Assembly (NCBI GenBank): GCA_963709075.1
Contig: CAVPUY010000014.1
Coordinates: 806,001-870,000, forward strand
Direction: 5' to 3'
Length of the DNA stretch: 64,000 nucleotides
Source of the DNA: Palsa-506 sp963709075
Lineage (GTDB): Bacteria; Actinomycetota; Actinomycetes; Streptosporangiales; Streptosporangiaceae
Shown here: positions 9,236 through 16,957 of the stretch, one piece after another
Position numbering within the stretch: the stretch's first letter is position 1
How the letters are laid out: the number at the start of each line of letters is the position of its first letter
Translations under genes and position numbers: made by a program
Notes under the pieces: model-generated
Told to the model about the DNA's origin: nothing
The model's database searches: none
Seen by the model: the letters and a program-made list of their open reading frames with translations, nothing else

Positions 9236-10534
9236 TCACGCCTGCTTTGAGCCAGTCAGCAGGCTCTTCGGCACCCGCTTGTCGTTCTTCAGGTCGTCGA
9301 ACAGTTGCGTCGCCTGCGCATGGTTCCAGATGAGCACATCCCCGACGGACAGCGTCTCCCCGGTCGCTATCGGAACCGTGGTGGTCTCCGGATTCCGCAG
9401 CGCGAACGCCACCCGGACGAGCTGGTACAGGCTGGTGCCCTGATCGACGGTCAGCGTGTCAACGGCCCCGAACGCGGCCGGGATCGCGGCGAACGGGTTG
9501 AGTATCGTTCCCGGGCTCGTGACTTTCTTGAGCAGCGCCTTCATGAACAGCCGCTGGTCCTGGATCCGCTGCAGGTCCTGGTTGGCGAAGGTATGCCGGG
9601 TGCGCACGTAGCCGAGCGCCTGCGCGCCGTCCAGGGTCTGGCAGCCCTTCTTCAGGTTGAGCCCGGCCGCCGGGTCGCGCAGCGGCTGCTTGATGCACAT
9701 GTTCACGCCGCCCACCGCGTCGACCACGTGCACGAAGCCGCCGAACCCGATTTCCATGTAGTGGTCGATCCGCAGGCCGGTGACGTTCTGCACGGTCTTG
9801 GCGAGCAGCTTCGCGCCGCCGAAGGCGAAGGCTGCGTTGATCTTGTTGCTGCCGTAGCCAGGGATCGGCACGTAGGAGTCGCGCGGCAGGCTGATCAGGA
9901 CCGGCGGGTTGCCGTTCGACGGCATGTGCAGGATCAGGATCGTGTCGGAGCGGTGACCGCCGACGTCGTGCCCGGTGGCCAGCTGCCGCTCCTGCTTCGC
10001 GGTCAGTCCCTGGCGGCTGTCAGAGCCGGTGATCAGCCAGTTCTGGCCGGCCGCTGCCGCGGGCCTGCCCGCGTAGTCGACCAGCACATTCCGCCGGGTC
10101 AGCTGGGAGTTCAGGTAAAAGTACGTCCCGGTCACCAAGACGATGACCAGCGCGAGCAGCGCGCAGATGATCGCCACGATCCGCCGCGGCCGCAGCCCGC
10201 GGCGGGCCCCGCCGGTTCTGGCGGGCCCGGCCGGGGGCAACTGCGGCCCGTCGCCGCCAGGCGCGCTACGCGGCGGCGGCTGAGCTGGCCACTTCGTGCC
10301 AGCGGCGCCCGGCTGGGCGGCCCGGTCAGCGCGCGGATATCCAGCGTGCGGGTACTCGCCGGGCGGATGCTGCCCAGGGGGGTACTGGCTGCGGCGATGG
10401 TCAGGGCCGGCCGAGCCTGGCCGGCCGGTCCCTGATGGCACCTGCACGGTCGGATCTGCCGAGCCCGGGCCGCCGCCCGGCGGCTGGCTAGGGCCGGAGC
10501 CCTGCCTGAACCAGTCCTCTGGCCAATCGCTCAT
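9236..10534 (-). CDS. LytR-CpsA-Psr (LCP) family cell-wall ligase
   Basis: An intact 432-aa protein. It has a long Pro/Gly/Gln-rich cytoplasmic N-terminus (residues 1-110) and one membrane helix (RIVAIICALLALVIVLVTGTYF). The extracellular LCP domain shows NWLITGSDSRQG, RSDTILILHMP, SLPRDSYVPIPGYG, KINAAFAFGG and GYVRTRHTFANQDLQRIQ, so the conserved Arg and Asp residues that bind pyrophosphate and metal are present. LCP proteins transfer polyprenyl-linked glycopolymers (arabinogalactan, teichoic or capsular polymers) to peptidoglycan. The Pro-rich tail is common in actinobacterial members. It is transcribed as a single gene or with the upstream methyltransferase, which ends about 75 bases before it. 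Confidence 0.95.
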   Translation of the reverse strand: MSDWPEDWFRQGSGPSQPPGGGPGSADPTVQVPSGTGRPGSAGPDHRRSQYPPGQHPPGEYPHAGYPRADRAAQPGAAGTKWPAQPPPRSAPGGDGPQLPPAGPARTGGARRGLRPRRIVAIICALLALVIVLVTGTYFYLNSQLTRRNVLVDYAGRPAAAAGQNWLITGSDSRQGLTAKQERQLATGHDVGGHRSDTILILHMPSNGNPPVLISLPRDSYVPIPGYGSNKINAAFAFGGAKLLAKTVQNVTGLRIDHYMEIGFGGFVHVVDAVGGVNMCIKQPLRDPAAGLNLKKGCQTLDGAQALGYVRTRHTFANQDLQRIQDQRLFMKALLKKVTSPGTILNPFAAIPAAFGAVDTLTVDQGTSLYQLVRVAFALRNPETTTVPIATGETLSVGDVLIWNHAQATQLFDDLKNDKRVPKSLLTGSKQA

Positions 10535-10608
10535 GCTGCTGTCCCATCCTTGCCCATGCTGTACTCATAGTCCCCACATCCAAGACGCTCGCGCGGCCGA
10601 ATGTGGTT

Positions 10609-11451
10609 TCACCAGATTTCTGGAGAGTTAACGTCCCACCAGATCGTGATCACCTCCCGGCCAGACGATCCGAGGTCGGCGGGGTGCTCGGGATCGACGC
10701 CAGCCGCAACAAGCGAGGCGCCGACATCGCCTGCGCGCTCCGCCGGCAGGCACAGCCGCCGCCTGGTGACGTCGACCAGCTCGGCGAAACTCGCGTAGTC
10801 CGGCCCGCCCGGCCGGGTCCAGCTGGCCGACTGCGGCCGCAGGCCCATGGCCGCGATGATCTCCAGGAGATCCGCGGCAGTCGGGGCTACCGGCCGCTGC
10901 AGGCCGTGAAATTCGAGCCAGAACGGATTGAGCGTGGTCAGCGGGTGCCGCGCTGTCGTTTCAACCACGACGCGGCGCCGCGCATGCGAGGTAAGCGCGG
11001 AAAGGAACGGCACCGGCTCGGGCACGTTGTACAACACGTGATGGCAGGTCACCAGGTCGGCCGGCGGCGTTTCCGGCGCGACGTCGGGCCAGCGCCCGAG
11101 CACCTGGCGGACCTTGCGGTCGGCTGCGGCGGCGCGCTGCGCGAGCAGGTCGAGCATGCCGGGATCGCAGTCCACCGCGGTGAGCGAGTTAGCCCGCGGC
11201 AGCAGCGGCAGGCAGGCGGCGCCCGCGCCGGAGCCGACGTCCAGGATGCTTCCGGCGGGGTCGAGCGCTGTCCACCCCTGCTCATAGGACGGCCCGGACG
11301 GGGTGCCGGCCAGCCGGTCGGCCCGGCGGGCGAAGACCTGCCGCGGGAGTACCCAGGGCGATTCGCTGACCGCGGCGGTGATGTGCCCGGGAATCGCCCA
11401 TCCGGCCAGGTCAGCTCTCCAGCGGTCGGCTAGCGCCGTCAGCTCAGCCAT
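10609..11451 (-). CDS. Class I SAM-dependent methyltransferase
   Basis: An intact 280-aa protein. Motif I is ILDVGSGAGAACLPLL near residue 69, motif II LTAVDCDPGMLDLL, and motif IV ADLVTCHHVLYNVPEP. The later LVDVTRRRLCLP region is typical of small-molecule methyltransferases of the UbiE/unknown class. Its substrate cannot be inferred. It precedes the LCP gene on the same strand, with about 75 bases between, so cotranscription is possible but not certain. Confidence 0.88.
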   Translation of the reverse strand: MAELTALADRWRADLAGWAIPGHITAAVSESPWVLPRQVFARRADRLAGTPSGPSYEQGWTALDPAGSILDVGSGAGAACLPLLPRANSLTAVDCDPGMLDLLAQRAAAADRKVRQVLGRWPDVAPETPPADLVTCHHVLYNVPEPVPFLSALTSHARRRVVVETTARHPLTTLNPFWLEFHGLQRPVAPTAADLLEIIAAMGLRPQSASWTRPGGPDYASFAELVDVTRRRLCLPAERAGDVGASLVAAGVDPEHPADLGSSGREVITIWWDVNSPEIW

Positions 11452-11530
11452 GAGCGGAGCCTAATCGGCTGGCCGCACCGGCCAGTCCACATCCGTCCTG
11501 CGCTGCCGGAGGCCAGCCGCCCCGGGATGA

Positions 11531-11773
11531 TCAGCCGCGACTGTCGCAGCCTTCCTCACTGGCTGAGGTGGCCAGGCCGGAGCCAGCCAGCCGGGAGCCG
11601 TCGAGCGTGCGGATCCAGGTCAGCGGGCCCTCCGAGGGCACCAGGGTCCGGCTGGACAGCAGGATGCGTTCCCACATCCAGACCTGCTCGTCGTTGAAGT
11701 CCCTGATGGCGCGGGCGCTGCGGCGCAATGCCCGCCACCAGCTGGTCCGGGATGCCCGCGATTTTGTGTCCAT
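11531..11773 (-). CDS. Small conserved actinobacterial protein of unknown function
   Basis: An 80-aa product from ATG 11773, preceded by GAGGAAG. The core FNDEQVWMWERILLSS, then EGPLTWIRTLDGSRLAGSGL, looks like a family of short uncharacterised actinobacterial proteins (recognised by pattern, not by search). It is rich in Arg at the N-terminus and has no membrane segment. Longer starts upstream in the same frame lack a ribosome site. Confidence 0.65.
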   Translation of the reverse strand: MDTKSRASRTSWWRALRRSARAIRDFNDEQVWMWERILLSSRTLVPSEGPLTWIRTLDGSRLAGSGLATSASEEGCDSRG

Positions 11774-12344
11774 TGCTCTTCCTCGCTGCGTCGAGTCTGC
11801 GGCGGCCGGGTCACTGGCAGTTGCCGGCGACGGCGGTCCTGATGCACTAATCGTCCAGCTAGGCGCGGTCAGGTTCATCGGCCAAATGACCGATCTCCAG
11901 CCTGCCGCTGCCCGGCGGCCGTAGGTCTCGCCTGCCCCGGCTAAGCCTGGCGGCGGCCTGGTTTAGTCGCCGGTCGTCCCGTCGATCTGTTCGCGGAGGA
12001 GCCAGCGTGCCCCGGAGTGCCGTGGCGTTCCGCGCGGTCCGGTGCGACCGGGTTACGGCTCAGGCGGCTGGACAGCCTCGCTCGCCGCGGTGATCTCGTA
12101 CAGCGCCCGGAGAAGTCCCAGCCAGCCGACGAACTGGATCTGGCCGCCCTGCCCGGCGATGTGCTCGGTGTCTTCGTTGCTATCGCGTTGCGTGTGCTGC
12201 GCCCAGTCGCGGCTAGTACGTTCTGCGCGTTCCGTGCCACCGGCTTCCGGCAGTTCATCGCCGCCACGTTCGGTGCCCGCTGCCCGCCCGGTAGCGGCTA
12301 TGACCTGCACGCGGCCGGCCAGTGGCTCGACTCGGTCCAGCACT
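11774..12344. other. Region upstream of the WhiB7-like leader
   Basis: About 570 bases with overlapping ORFs in several frames (for example 12017-12436 plus and 12053-12394 minus) but none with a recognisable domain or convincing ribosome site. The promoter of the WhiB7 leader is probably here. Confidence 0.35.
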
Positions 12345-12390
12345 ATGCGGATCTCCACCTGCCCCATCCTCACGGCGCCGGGCGGCGCCG

Positions 12391-12412
12391 ACATCGGCCA
12401 GCTGGCGGATGT
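12391..12412. promoter_or_regulatory. 22-bp near-perfect palindrome (operator candidate)
   Basis: The arms ACATCGGCCAG and CTGGCGGATGT are inverted repeats with one mismatched pair. The identical 22-mer is present in reverse orientation at 14808-14829, upstream of the MarR-like gene. This is compatible with a dimeric regulator site or an RNA hairpin in the leader. Confidence 0.6.
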
Positions 12413-12483
12413 CTGCGCAGCGCTGCGGTCGCATGATCAAAGTGTTCCTGGCCGCAGGGCCCCGCCCGCAGCGATAGCGCGAA

Positions 12484-12499
12484 CCCGGCCAGCGCCGGG
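12484..12499 (+). terminator. Small GC hairpin before the whiB7-like ribosome site
   Basis: CCCGGC and GCCGGG pair around a four-base loop, ending 12 bases before the AAGGAG ribosome site. It could be part of an attenuator; there is no T-run. Confidence 0.35.
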
Positions 12500-12521
12500 C
12501 CAGCTGAAAAGGAGACCGCCG

Positions 12522-12905
12522 ATGAGGCAGATCGGCACTACTGCGCACCGCACATGCCCGGCTAGCCTGCAGGACCCATCGGCGGCCGACGGTCTTGCCT
12601 CCATGCTCCCTACCTCGGTGGTGGCGCTGGCGAGGCGTGCTGCATCGCTCACCCAACCACCGCCGTGCAGCGAGGACCCGGCGCTGTGGTTCTCGGACCG
12701 GCCAGCTGACCTCGAGCTAGCCAAGGAGTTCTGCCAGCTGTGCCCGCTGCGCGCGCCGTGCCTGGCCGGCGCCATCGAGCGCGCGGAGCCGGTGGGCGTC
12801 TGGGGCGGCGAGATCTTCGAACGCGGCGTGATCACCGCCTACAAGCGGCCACGCGGTCGCCCGCCCGGCTCGGCAAGAAGCCGCGAATCCCGCGGCGCCG
12901 CCTGA
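12522..12905 (+). CDS. whiB7: WhiB7-like iron-sulfur transcription factor
   Basis: A 127-aa product from ATG 12522, with AAGGAG seven bases upstream. The four cluster-binding cysteines are present: PPCSEDPALWF, then FCQLCPLRAPC (CxxC and Cx5C). These are followed by the VGVWGGE turn and, decisively, the AT-hook KRPRGRPPGS at the C-terminus, which separates WhiB7/WblC from other WhiB proteins. WhiB7 binds the housekeeping sigma factor and AT-rich promoter DNA to switch on intrinsic drug-resistance genes. The N-terminal 45 residues before the first Cys are longer than usual. A rifamycin phosphotransferase gene lies 11 kb away, but a regulatory link is only a hypothesis. Confidence 0.88.
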   Translation: MRQIGTTAHRTCPASLQDPSAADGLASMLPTSVVALARRAASLTQPPPCSEDPALWFSDRPADLELAKEFCQLCPLRAPCLAGAIERAEPVGVWGGEIFERGVITAYKRPRGRPPGSARSRESRGAA

Positions 12906-13103
12906 CATTCTGCGCGCGGCGTCGCGGCCAGCAGCGGCCGCGAACCGCCAGCGGGGCGTCCCAGCCCGGACCCCGCGGCCGGGCCCGGACGCTTTGCCGG
13001 GCTGTGTAGCGCTTGCTCCAGGACACCGGCCAGGCCATCGCCGCCGCCGCTGCCATCGCGCTGCGCCTGGTCCGAAGCTCGGCCGGCTTGCCAGACTGGC
13101 CCA

Positions 13104-13631
13104 ATGACTGCGAACACTCGCTGCGCGGTGGTGCTGGCCGGGACCGCGCTGCTGGGTATCGGCCTCGATCAGGCGACGAAGGCGCTCATGGTGGCGAACT
13201 TCGAGGGCAAACCGCCGATACGCCTGATCGGCCAGGTCCTGACCGTGTACGTCTCCCGGAACTCCGGTTCCGCCTTCGGCTTCGCGCCCGCCGCGACGGT
13301 CTTGTTCACCTGCATCGCGGCAGCAACCGCCGTGCTGATCGTCACCAGGGCACCCCGGCTCAGCTCGGCCGGCTGGGCAGTAGCGCTCGGCCTGCTGCTA
13401 GCAGGAGCCGCCGGGAACCTGTGTGACCGGCTGATGCGAGCGCCCGGCTTCGGCCGCGGCGCCGTCGTCGACTTCATCGACCTGCAGCACTTCGCGACCT
13501 TCAACGTCGCCGACAGCTGCCTGACGTGCGGGGCCGTGCTCGCGGTCTTGCTGTCGCTGCGCGGCATTCCCATGACAGGCCACTCACGCGAGCTCGCCGG
13601 GGCGGCACCCTCCGGGCGACCAGATCGGTGA
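13104..13631 (+). CDS. lspA: Lipoprotein signal peptidase (signal peptidase II)
   Basis: An intact 175-aa protein with four membrane segments. The LspA signatures are IGLDQATKALM near residue 20, VSRNSGSAFGF (the N-x-G-x-A/S-F motif), GAAGNLCDRL and VVDFIDL...FNVADSCLTCG; the catalytic aspartates are those in the last two blocks. It cleaves diacylglyceryl-prolipoproteins in the membrane. It is somewhat unlike the housekeeping LspA in being isolated from RluD genes, so it may be a second copy. Confidence 0.92.
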   Translation: MTANTRCAVVLAGTALLGIGLDQATKALMVANFEGKPPIRLIGQVLTVYVSRNSGSAFGFAPAATVLFTCIAAATAVLIVTRAPRLSSAGWAVALGLLLAGAAGNLCDRLMRAPGFGRGAVVDFIDLQHFATFNVADSCLTCGAVLAVLLSLRGIPMTGHSRELAGAAPSGRPDR

Positions 13632-13895
13632 CCCAGCCGGGTCACTTGCTCGTCACCCAGCCACGGCTACCAGCGCCTGAGCAGACGACCGGCGCAGGCA
13701 CACCCGGTGATCGGCAGCGCGGCCGGCCTCGGTGGCTCGGGCCGAGCCAATGTCGCGGCCAGACCCAAAGCACGGCGCACATCAGAACGGGCGAGGCCCT
13801 TGCCTTTCAGGCTCTGCGGCAACCCGTTCGATGTGACGCCCAGCGGGTTGTATGCGGTAGAACTCCGTTTTCACCGGGTTGGCCGGATGGCTTCC

Positions 13896-14660
13896 TCAGG
13901 CTGCGCCTGGCCGGCCGCTGGCCACGCCTGCGCGGATGCGCTGGATCTGATCCTGGCGCCGTGCATGTGCGGCGGAGAAGAACCGGTCCAATGCGTCGAT
14001 TTCCGCCGCCGAGTACCGGAACGGCATGCTGACGGTCTCGGCGGCCGGACCGCTGGCGAATTCGCGGGCCGGGTCGCCGAATAGCTCTCTGAGCAGGCTG
14101 CGCGCGCCAGCCGGGAGTGTCGCCGGGGCAGCCTGGCCTGGCACGGTCGCGGCCTGGCCCGGCACGGTCGCGGCCTGGCCTGGCACGGTCGCGGCCTGGC
14201 CCGGCACGGGGACGGCCCGGTCCGGCGTCAGCTGATCCGGCGTCAGCTGGCTCAAGCGCGTGGTTTCCGCATGCCGCAGCTCATCACTGCGCAACTCGGT
14301 CCGGCTGATCCCCAGCCTGTCGGCCACAGCATCGTCCAGCAGGTCGGTGTCCTGCTGGAACTGCTGGATGAGCAGCGCAAGTCTGGCTACGCGCGCGGTG
14401 TGTGCACGAGTGGCGCGGCCAGCGCGGCCAGCGCCGACGGCGCGGCCAGTTCGGCCAGCACGGCCGGCGCCGCTCGTGCGGCCAGTATTGCCGTCCTCGC
14501 CTGTGCTCTCGGCGCGGTCAGCACAAAGAGCGTGCGCGTCCCGGCCGGCGGCCAGGAACTGCGTCCCGCGTCCCTGGTCGGTGAGCATCAGCGGGCCGTC
14601 GGCCTGGCAGCAACGCTCGACGGTTCCTATCGCCGCTTTGCCGCAGCAGGTCTGCCTCAT
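13896..14660 (-). CDS. MarR-like protein apparently lacking its winged helix, with VPGQAAT repeats
   Basis: From ATG 14660 (MRQTCCGKAAIGTVERCC) the product is about 254 aa. The middle contains RLALLIQQFQQDTDLLDDAV, then ADRLGISRTELRS, which resembles helix 1 and the start of the HTH in actinobacterial MarR proteins. The C-terminal FRYSAAEIDALDRFFSAAH and following helix resemble the MarR dimerisation helix. The wing region expected between them is replaced by a low-complexity segment with tandem VPGQAAT. The N-terminus has two Cys pairs. The upstream leader is homologous to that of the whiB7-like gene, including a ribosome-site/ATGAGGCAG start. MarR assignment is tentative. An alternative start is at 14732. 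Confidence 0.45.
   Translation of the reverse strand: MRQTCCGKAAIGTVERCCQADGPLMLTDQGRGTQFLAAGRDAHALCADRAESTGEDGNTGRTSGAGRAGRTGRAVGAGRAGRATRAHTARVARLALLIQQFQQDTDLLDDAVADRLGISRTELRSDELRHAETTRLSQLTPDQLTPDRAVPVPGQAATVPGQAATVPGQAATVPGQAAPATLPAGARSLLRELFGDPAREFASGPAAETVSMPFRYSAAEIDALDRFFSAAHARRQDQIQRIRAGVASGRPGAA
14131..14208. repeat. 21-bp tandem repeat, almost four units, in coding sequence
   Basis: Units of GCCTGGCCYGGCACGGTCG plus CG repeat at 14131, 14152, 14173 and 14194. Being a multiple of three, they add VPGQAAT heptads to the MarR-like protein without changing frame. Confidence 0.9.
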
Positions 14661-14874
14661 TCGGGTCAAGTCCTTCTCGGTGCGGTGGGCCTGCGCCGAC
14701 AGCGGCCGGCGCGGGCATTGGCTTCCTGGCATGCCTGGCGCTTAGTCCTGCGTGCCGGGTCCTGCGGTCCAGGCTCTGCCAGCATGCGGCAGCGGCGACA
14801 TCACATACATCCGCCAGCTGGCCGATGTCACTGCCGGCCAGCACCGTGATGATGGACTTGCTGGGGATCCGCAT
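14661..14874 (-). promoter_or_regulatory. Leader of MarR-like gene, homologous to the whiB7 leader
   Basis: On the minus strand a short frame starts ATGCGGATC at 14874 (MRIPSKSIITVLAGS, then DIGQLADVC). It contains the same 22-bp palindrome (14808-14829) as the whiB7 leader. Codons after the identical core differ at third positions (GTC/GTA, TGC/TGT), suggesting that the peptide, not only the DNA, is conserved. The leader lies 5' of the MarR-like start in the same orientation, as in the whiB7 copy. Confidence 0.6.
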
Positions 14875-14976
14875 CAGGCGGGCGAATCGGCAGGAGGCCC
14901 GGCCGCAACTCTGGCCGGGCCTCCTGACCGGATTCCCGTCGTGCGGGCCGGCCTACGGGACTGGTGCGGGCGCTGT

Positions 14977-15858
14977 TCAGCCGGAGGCGGTTACCTCGTG
15001 CCACAGCCCGCCGTTCAGGTTGATGTTGTTGCCGCGGGCCTGGCCGGGGGCGGAATCGCCGATGTAGGTGTACAGGGGGTGCCCGTCGTAGGTGGCCTGC
15101 GTCGTGCCGTCTGACCGCTTGATCGTGCCCAGCCGGCCGGGCACGCCCGGGCCGGCCGCCGGGGTCCCGGTGACCGGCGGCCAGTAGGCCGCGCACGAGC
15201 TGTTGCAGTTTGATTTGGCCGGGGTATCGGGGGCGAACCAGTACAGCGTGAACCCCTTGGCGTTGGTAAGCACGGTCACGCCGCCGATCCTGGCCGTCCC
15301 CAGGTCGCCAGCGGCCGAAGGCCCCTGGCCGCCCGCCCCGGCCACGGCGACGCCCAGCAGCACGAGGGCAAGCGCAGACGCGCCGGCGACCGCCCGCCCG
15401 GCGCCAGGAACACCCGCTTGCAGCCTGGCCAGCATGGGACTGCGGGACGCCGCCGGGCCGGCTGGCTGGCGTTGCCCGGCGGGGGACAGGGCGAGCACAG
15501 CCAGCACCGCGAAAGCGGCTACCTCGATGAGCCCGGCGACGATCCCCGCAGTCGTGCGGATCTCCTTGAACCCGAACAGGCCGATCCATACCGACAGCAG
15601 GTAGCCGCCGAGGGTCGAGATGGCAAACCCGGCGCCGGCCGCGGCGGCCAGCCGGCTGCCGGACGCCAGCACGGCCGCGGCGAGGCCGAAGGCGGCGATC
15701 ACCTGGAGCAGGAAAAGCCAGCCGATCACCGGGATCGACCGGTAGCCGGTCAGGTACAGGTCAAGGTGGATCGCCCCGGTGGCGGCGAGCAGCCCGGCGC
15801 CGGCAATCCGAGCGCCGCGTTGCTGCCAGTGCTGCCCCGCCTGTCGCGTTTTCTCCAT
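14977..15858 (-). CDS. Membrane-anchored protein with COG4315-type secreted repeat domain
   Basis: About 293 aa from ATG 15858 (AAGGA ribosome site). The N-terminal half has four hydrophobic segments, and a fifth lies near residue 165. The C-terminal extracytoplasmic domain carries the pattern of the 'secreted repeat of unknown function' family: GFTLYWFAPDTPAKSNCNSS, C..YWPPVTG, GTIKRSDGTTQATYDGHPLY and NINLNGGLWHEVT. These domains occur in actinobacterial lipoproteins and putative redox or metal-related surface proteins. Two Cys residues (CNSSC) are conserved features. The fusion to a multi-pass membrane part, rather than to a lipoprotein signal, is noteworthy. Confidence 0.82.
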   Translation of the reverse strand: MEKTRQAGQHWQQRGARIAGAGLLAATGAIHLDLYLTGYRSIPVIGWLFLLQVIAAFGLAAAVLASGSRLAAAAGAGFAISTLGGYLLSVWIGLFGFKEIRTTAGIVAGLIEVAAFAVLAVLALSPAGQRQPAGPAASRSPMLARLQAGVPGAGRAVAGASALALVLLGVAVAGAGGQGPSAAGDLGTARIGGVTVLTNAKGFTLYWFAPDTPAKSNCNSSCAAYWPPVTGTPAAGPGVPGRLGTIKRSDGTTQATYDGHPLYTYIGDSAPGQARGNNINLNGGLWHEVTASG

Positions 15859-15959
15859 AACCATCCTTACGGCTCCGGCCTGCCCGCTAGTTCAGCCCGG
15901 ATGTGGCCGGGTCCCCAGCCTGTGCACCGCTGGATTGCGCCGACGTGGGCGTGCCGCGG

Positions 15960-16435
15960 TCATCGGGTGGCTTCGCTTCCGGCGGTGCACGGGTTTTCTG
16001 TAGGTTTCTCTGGTCGCCCGGTCTGGCCGGCGGTCACCAGCACGGCCACCGTCAGAAGTACCCCGAGGGCGGCGGTGGCCGTATCGGGGATCGTGCCGGG
16101 CGGGTGGAAGCCCGCCGCGGCGGCTTGCGGTGCCGACGCTGCGCCTATCAGCAGCGCGGACCAGCCGGACCAGCGCTGGCCGTCCTGGCATCCGCGTGCA
16201 GTCCAGAGGCTCAGTGCGGCTGCGGCGAGGCTGGCCGCGGCCGGGCCGGGCGCGGCCAGGCCGCCGGCTGGCACCGGGTGCCGGGGCGTCGCGAGGACGA
16301 GGCCGCACCGGTCAGGTCCAGGGCCGCCGCGGCCAGCAGCATCACGGTGATCAGGCGCCGGCCGGGCCGGATGCGTGCCGTCGTCTCGCCGTCAGCATTG
16401 GCTGCCGGGACGTCCCCGGGCAGGCGGCTGTTCAT
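15960..16435 (-). CDS. Small membrane protein next to a sigma factor, one frameshift
   Basis: It starts at ATG 16435, two bases after the sigma-factor stop (MNSRLPGDVPAANADGETTA, then hydrophobic LITVMLLAAAALDL). After about 16270 the reading continues in another frame with AASLAAAALSLWTARG, SGWSALLIGAASAPQAAAAG and TATAALGVLLTVAVLVTAG. About four membrane segments are predicted by eye. No zinc anti-sigma motif is visible. The tight spacing suggests cotranscription with the sigma gene, so a membrane regulator of that sigma is possible but unproven. Confidence 0.5.
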
Positions 16436-16437
16436 CC

Positions 16438-16822
16438 TTACGCTGCCGCGTCGTGGTCCTGCAGCTGCTGACGGAGTGCCTGCAGCGCATAGTGCAGCCG
16501 TGATCTTGCCGTGCCGGGCGGTATGCCGAGCTGGCGGGCGACCACCGCCAGGCTGTCCCCACGGTAGAAGGTCTCCACCAGCACGGTGCGGTGCGCGGGC
16601 GACAGGTGCTGCCGGGCGGCGGAGACGAGCTGCCGGTCCAGGACCTGGTCGAGCCGCATGTCGTCGCGTGCGTCCTCAGCGGGCTCCGCTTGCACGGTGA
16701 CTGGCCGCGACCGTGCGGCCCGGTCTGCGTCGGTCAGCAGGTTGCGCGCGACCCAGCGCAGCCATGGCCGGATGGGCCGGTCATCGGGCGCGTAGCACGC
16801 GTAGCAGCGCCCCCGTGACGTC
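16438..16822 (-). pseudogene. ECF sigma factor, C-terminal part only
   Basis: The frame gives RPIRPWLRWVARNLLTDADR (end of region 2), then a linker and a complete region 4: RQHLSPAHRTVLVETFYRGD, SLAVVARQLGIPPGTARSR and LHYALQALRQQL. In the same frame a TAG stands at about 16822, and most of region 2 (core-binding helices and -10 recognition) is not found in any nearby frame. The gene is therefore 5'-truncated or badly damaged; a GTG at 16695 would give only an 85-aa region-4 protein. The family is actinobacterial SigL/SigK-like ECF. Confidence 0.65.
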
Positions 16823-16957
16823 TAGTCAGCGCCCCGGCCGGCCGTGCGGTCGCATGCCCGCTCTCCGGCCGTGCGTACTCCGCACCGGAGACCGGCTGCT
16901 CAGAGCGGCGCCGGCCTGCCAGGCCATGGCCGGCCAGGCCGGGGCCGGCCGCGGGCG

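Larger units (their letters stand above)
12345..12521 (+). promoter_or_regulatory. Long 5' leader of whiB7-like gene with a conserved short ORF
   Basis: A short reading frame begins ATGCGGATC at 12345 (MRISTCPILTAPGG, then ADIGQLADVC). The same start, a similar run of residues and an identical DIGQLADVC occur upstream of the MarR-like gene at 14874 on the other strand. About 90 bases align between the two leaders by eye. The frame is open into whiB, but the strong ribosome site just before ATG 12522 argues that the downstream gene starts there. Known whiB7/wblC genes have long leaders with upstream ORFs and attenuation in response to ribosome-targeting drugs; that this leader acts the same way is inference. 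Confidence 0.6.

Noticed and set aside
9305..10435. A 376-codon plus-strand frame
   Set aside because: Antisense to the intact LCP gene; Arg/Val/His-rich shadow.
13690..13860. Inverted CAACCCG...CGGGTTG repeat as a terminator of lspA
   Set aside because: The arms are short and the loop long; it is over 150 bases from the lspA stop, so the evidence is too weak to list.
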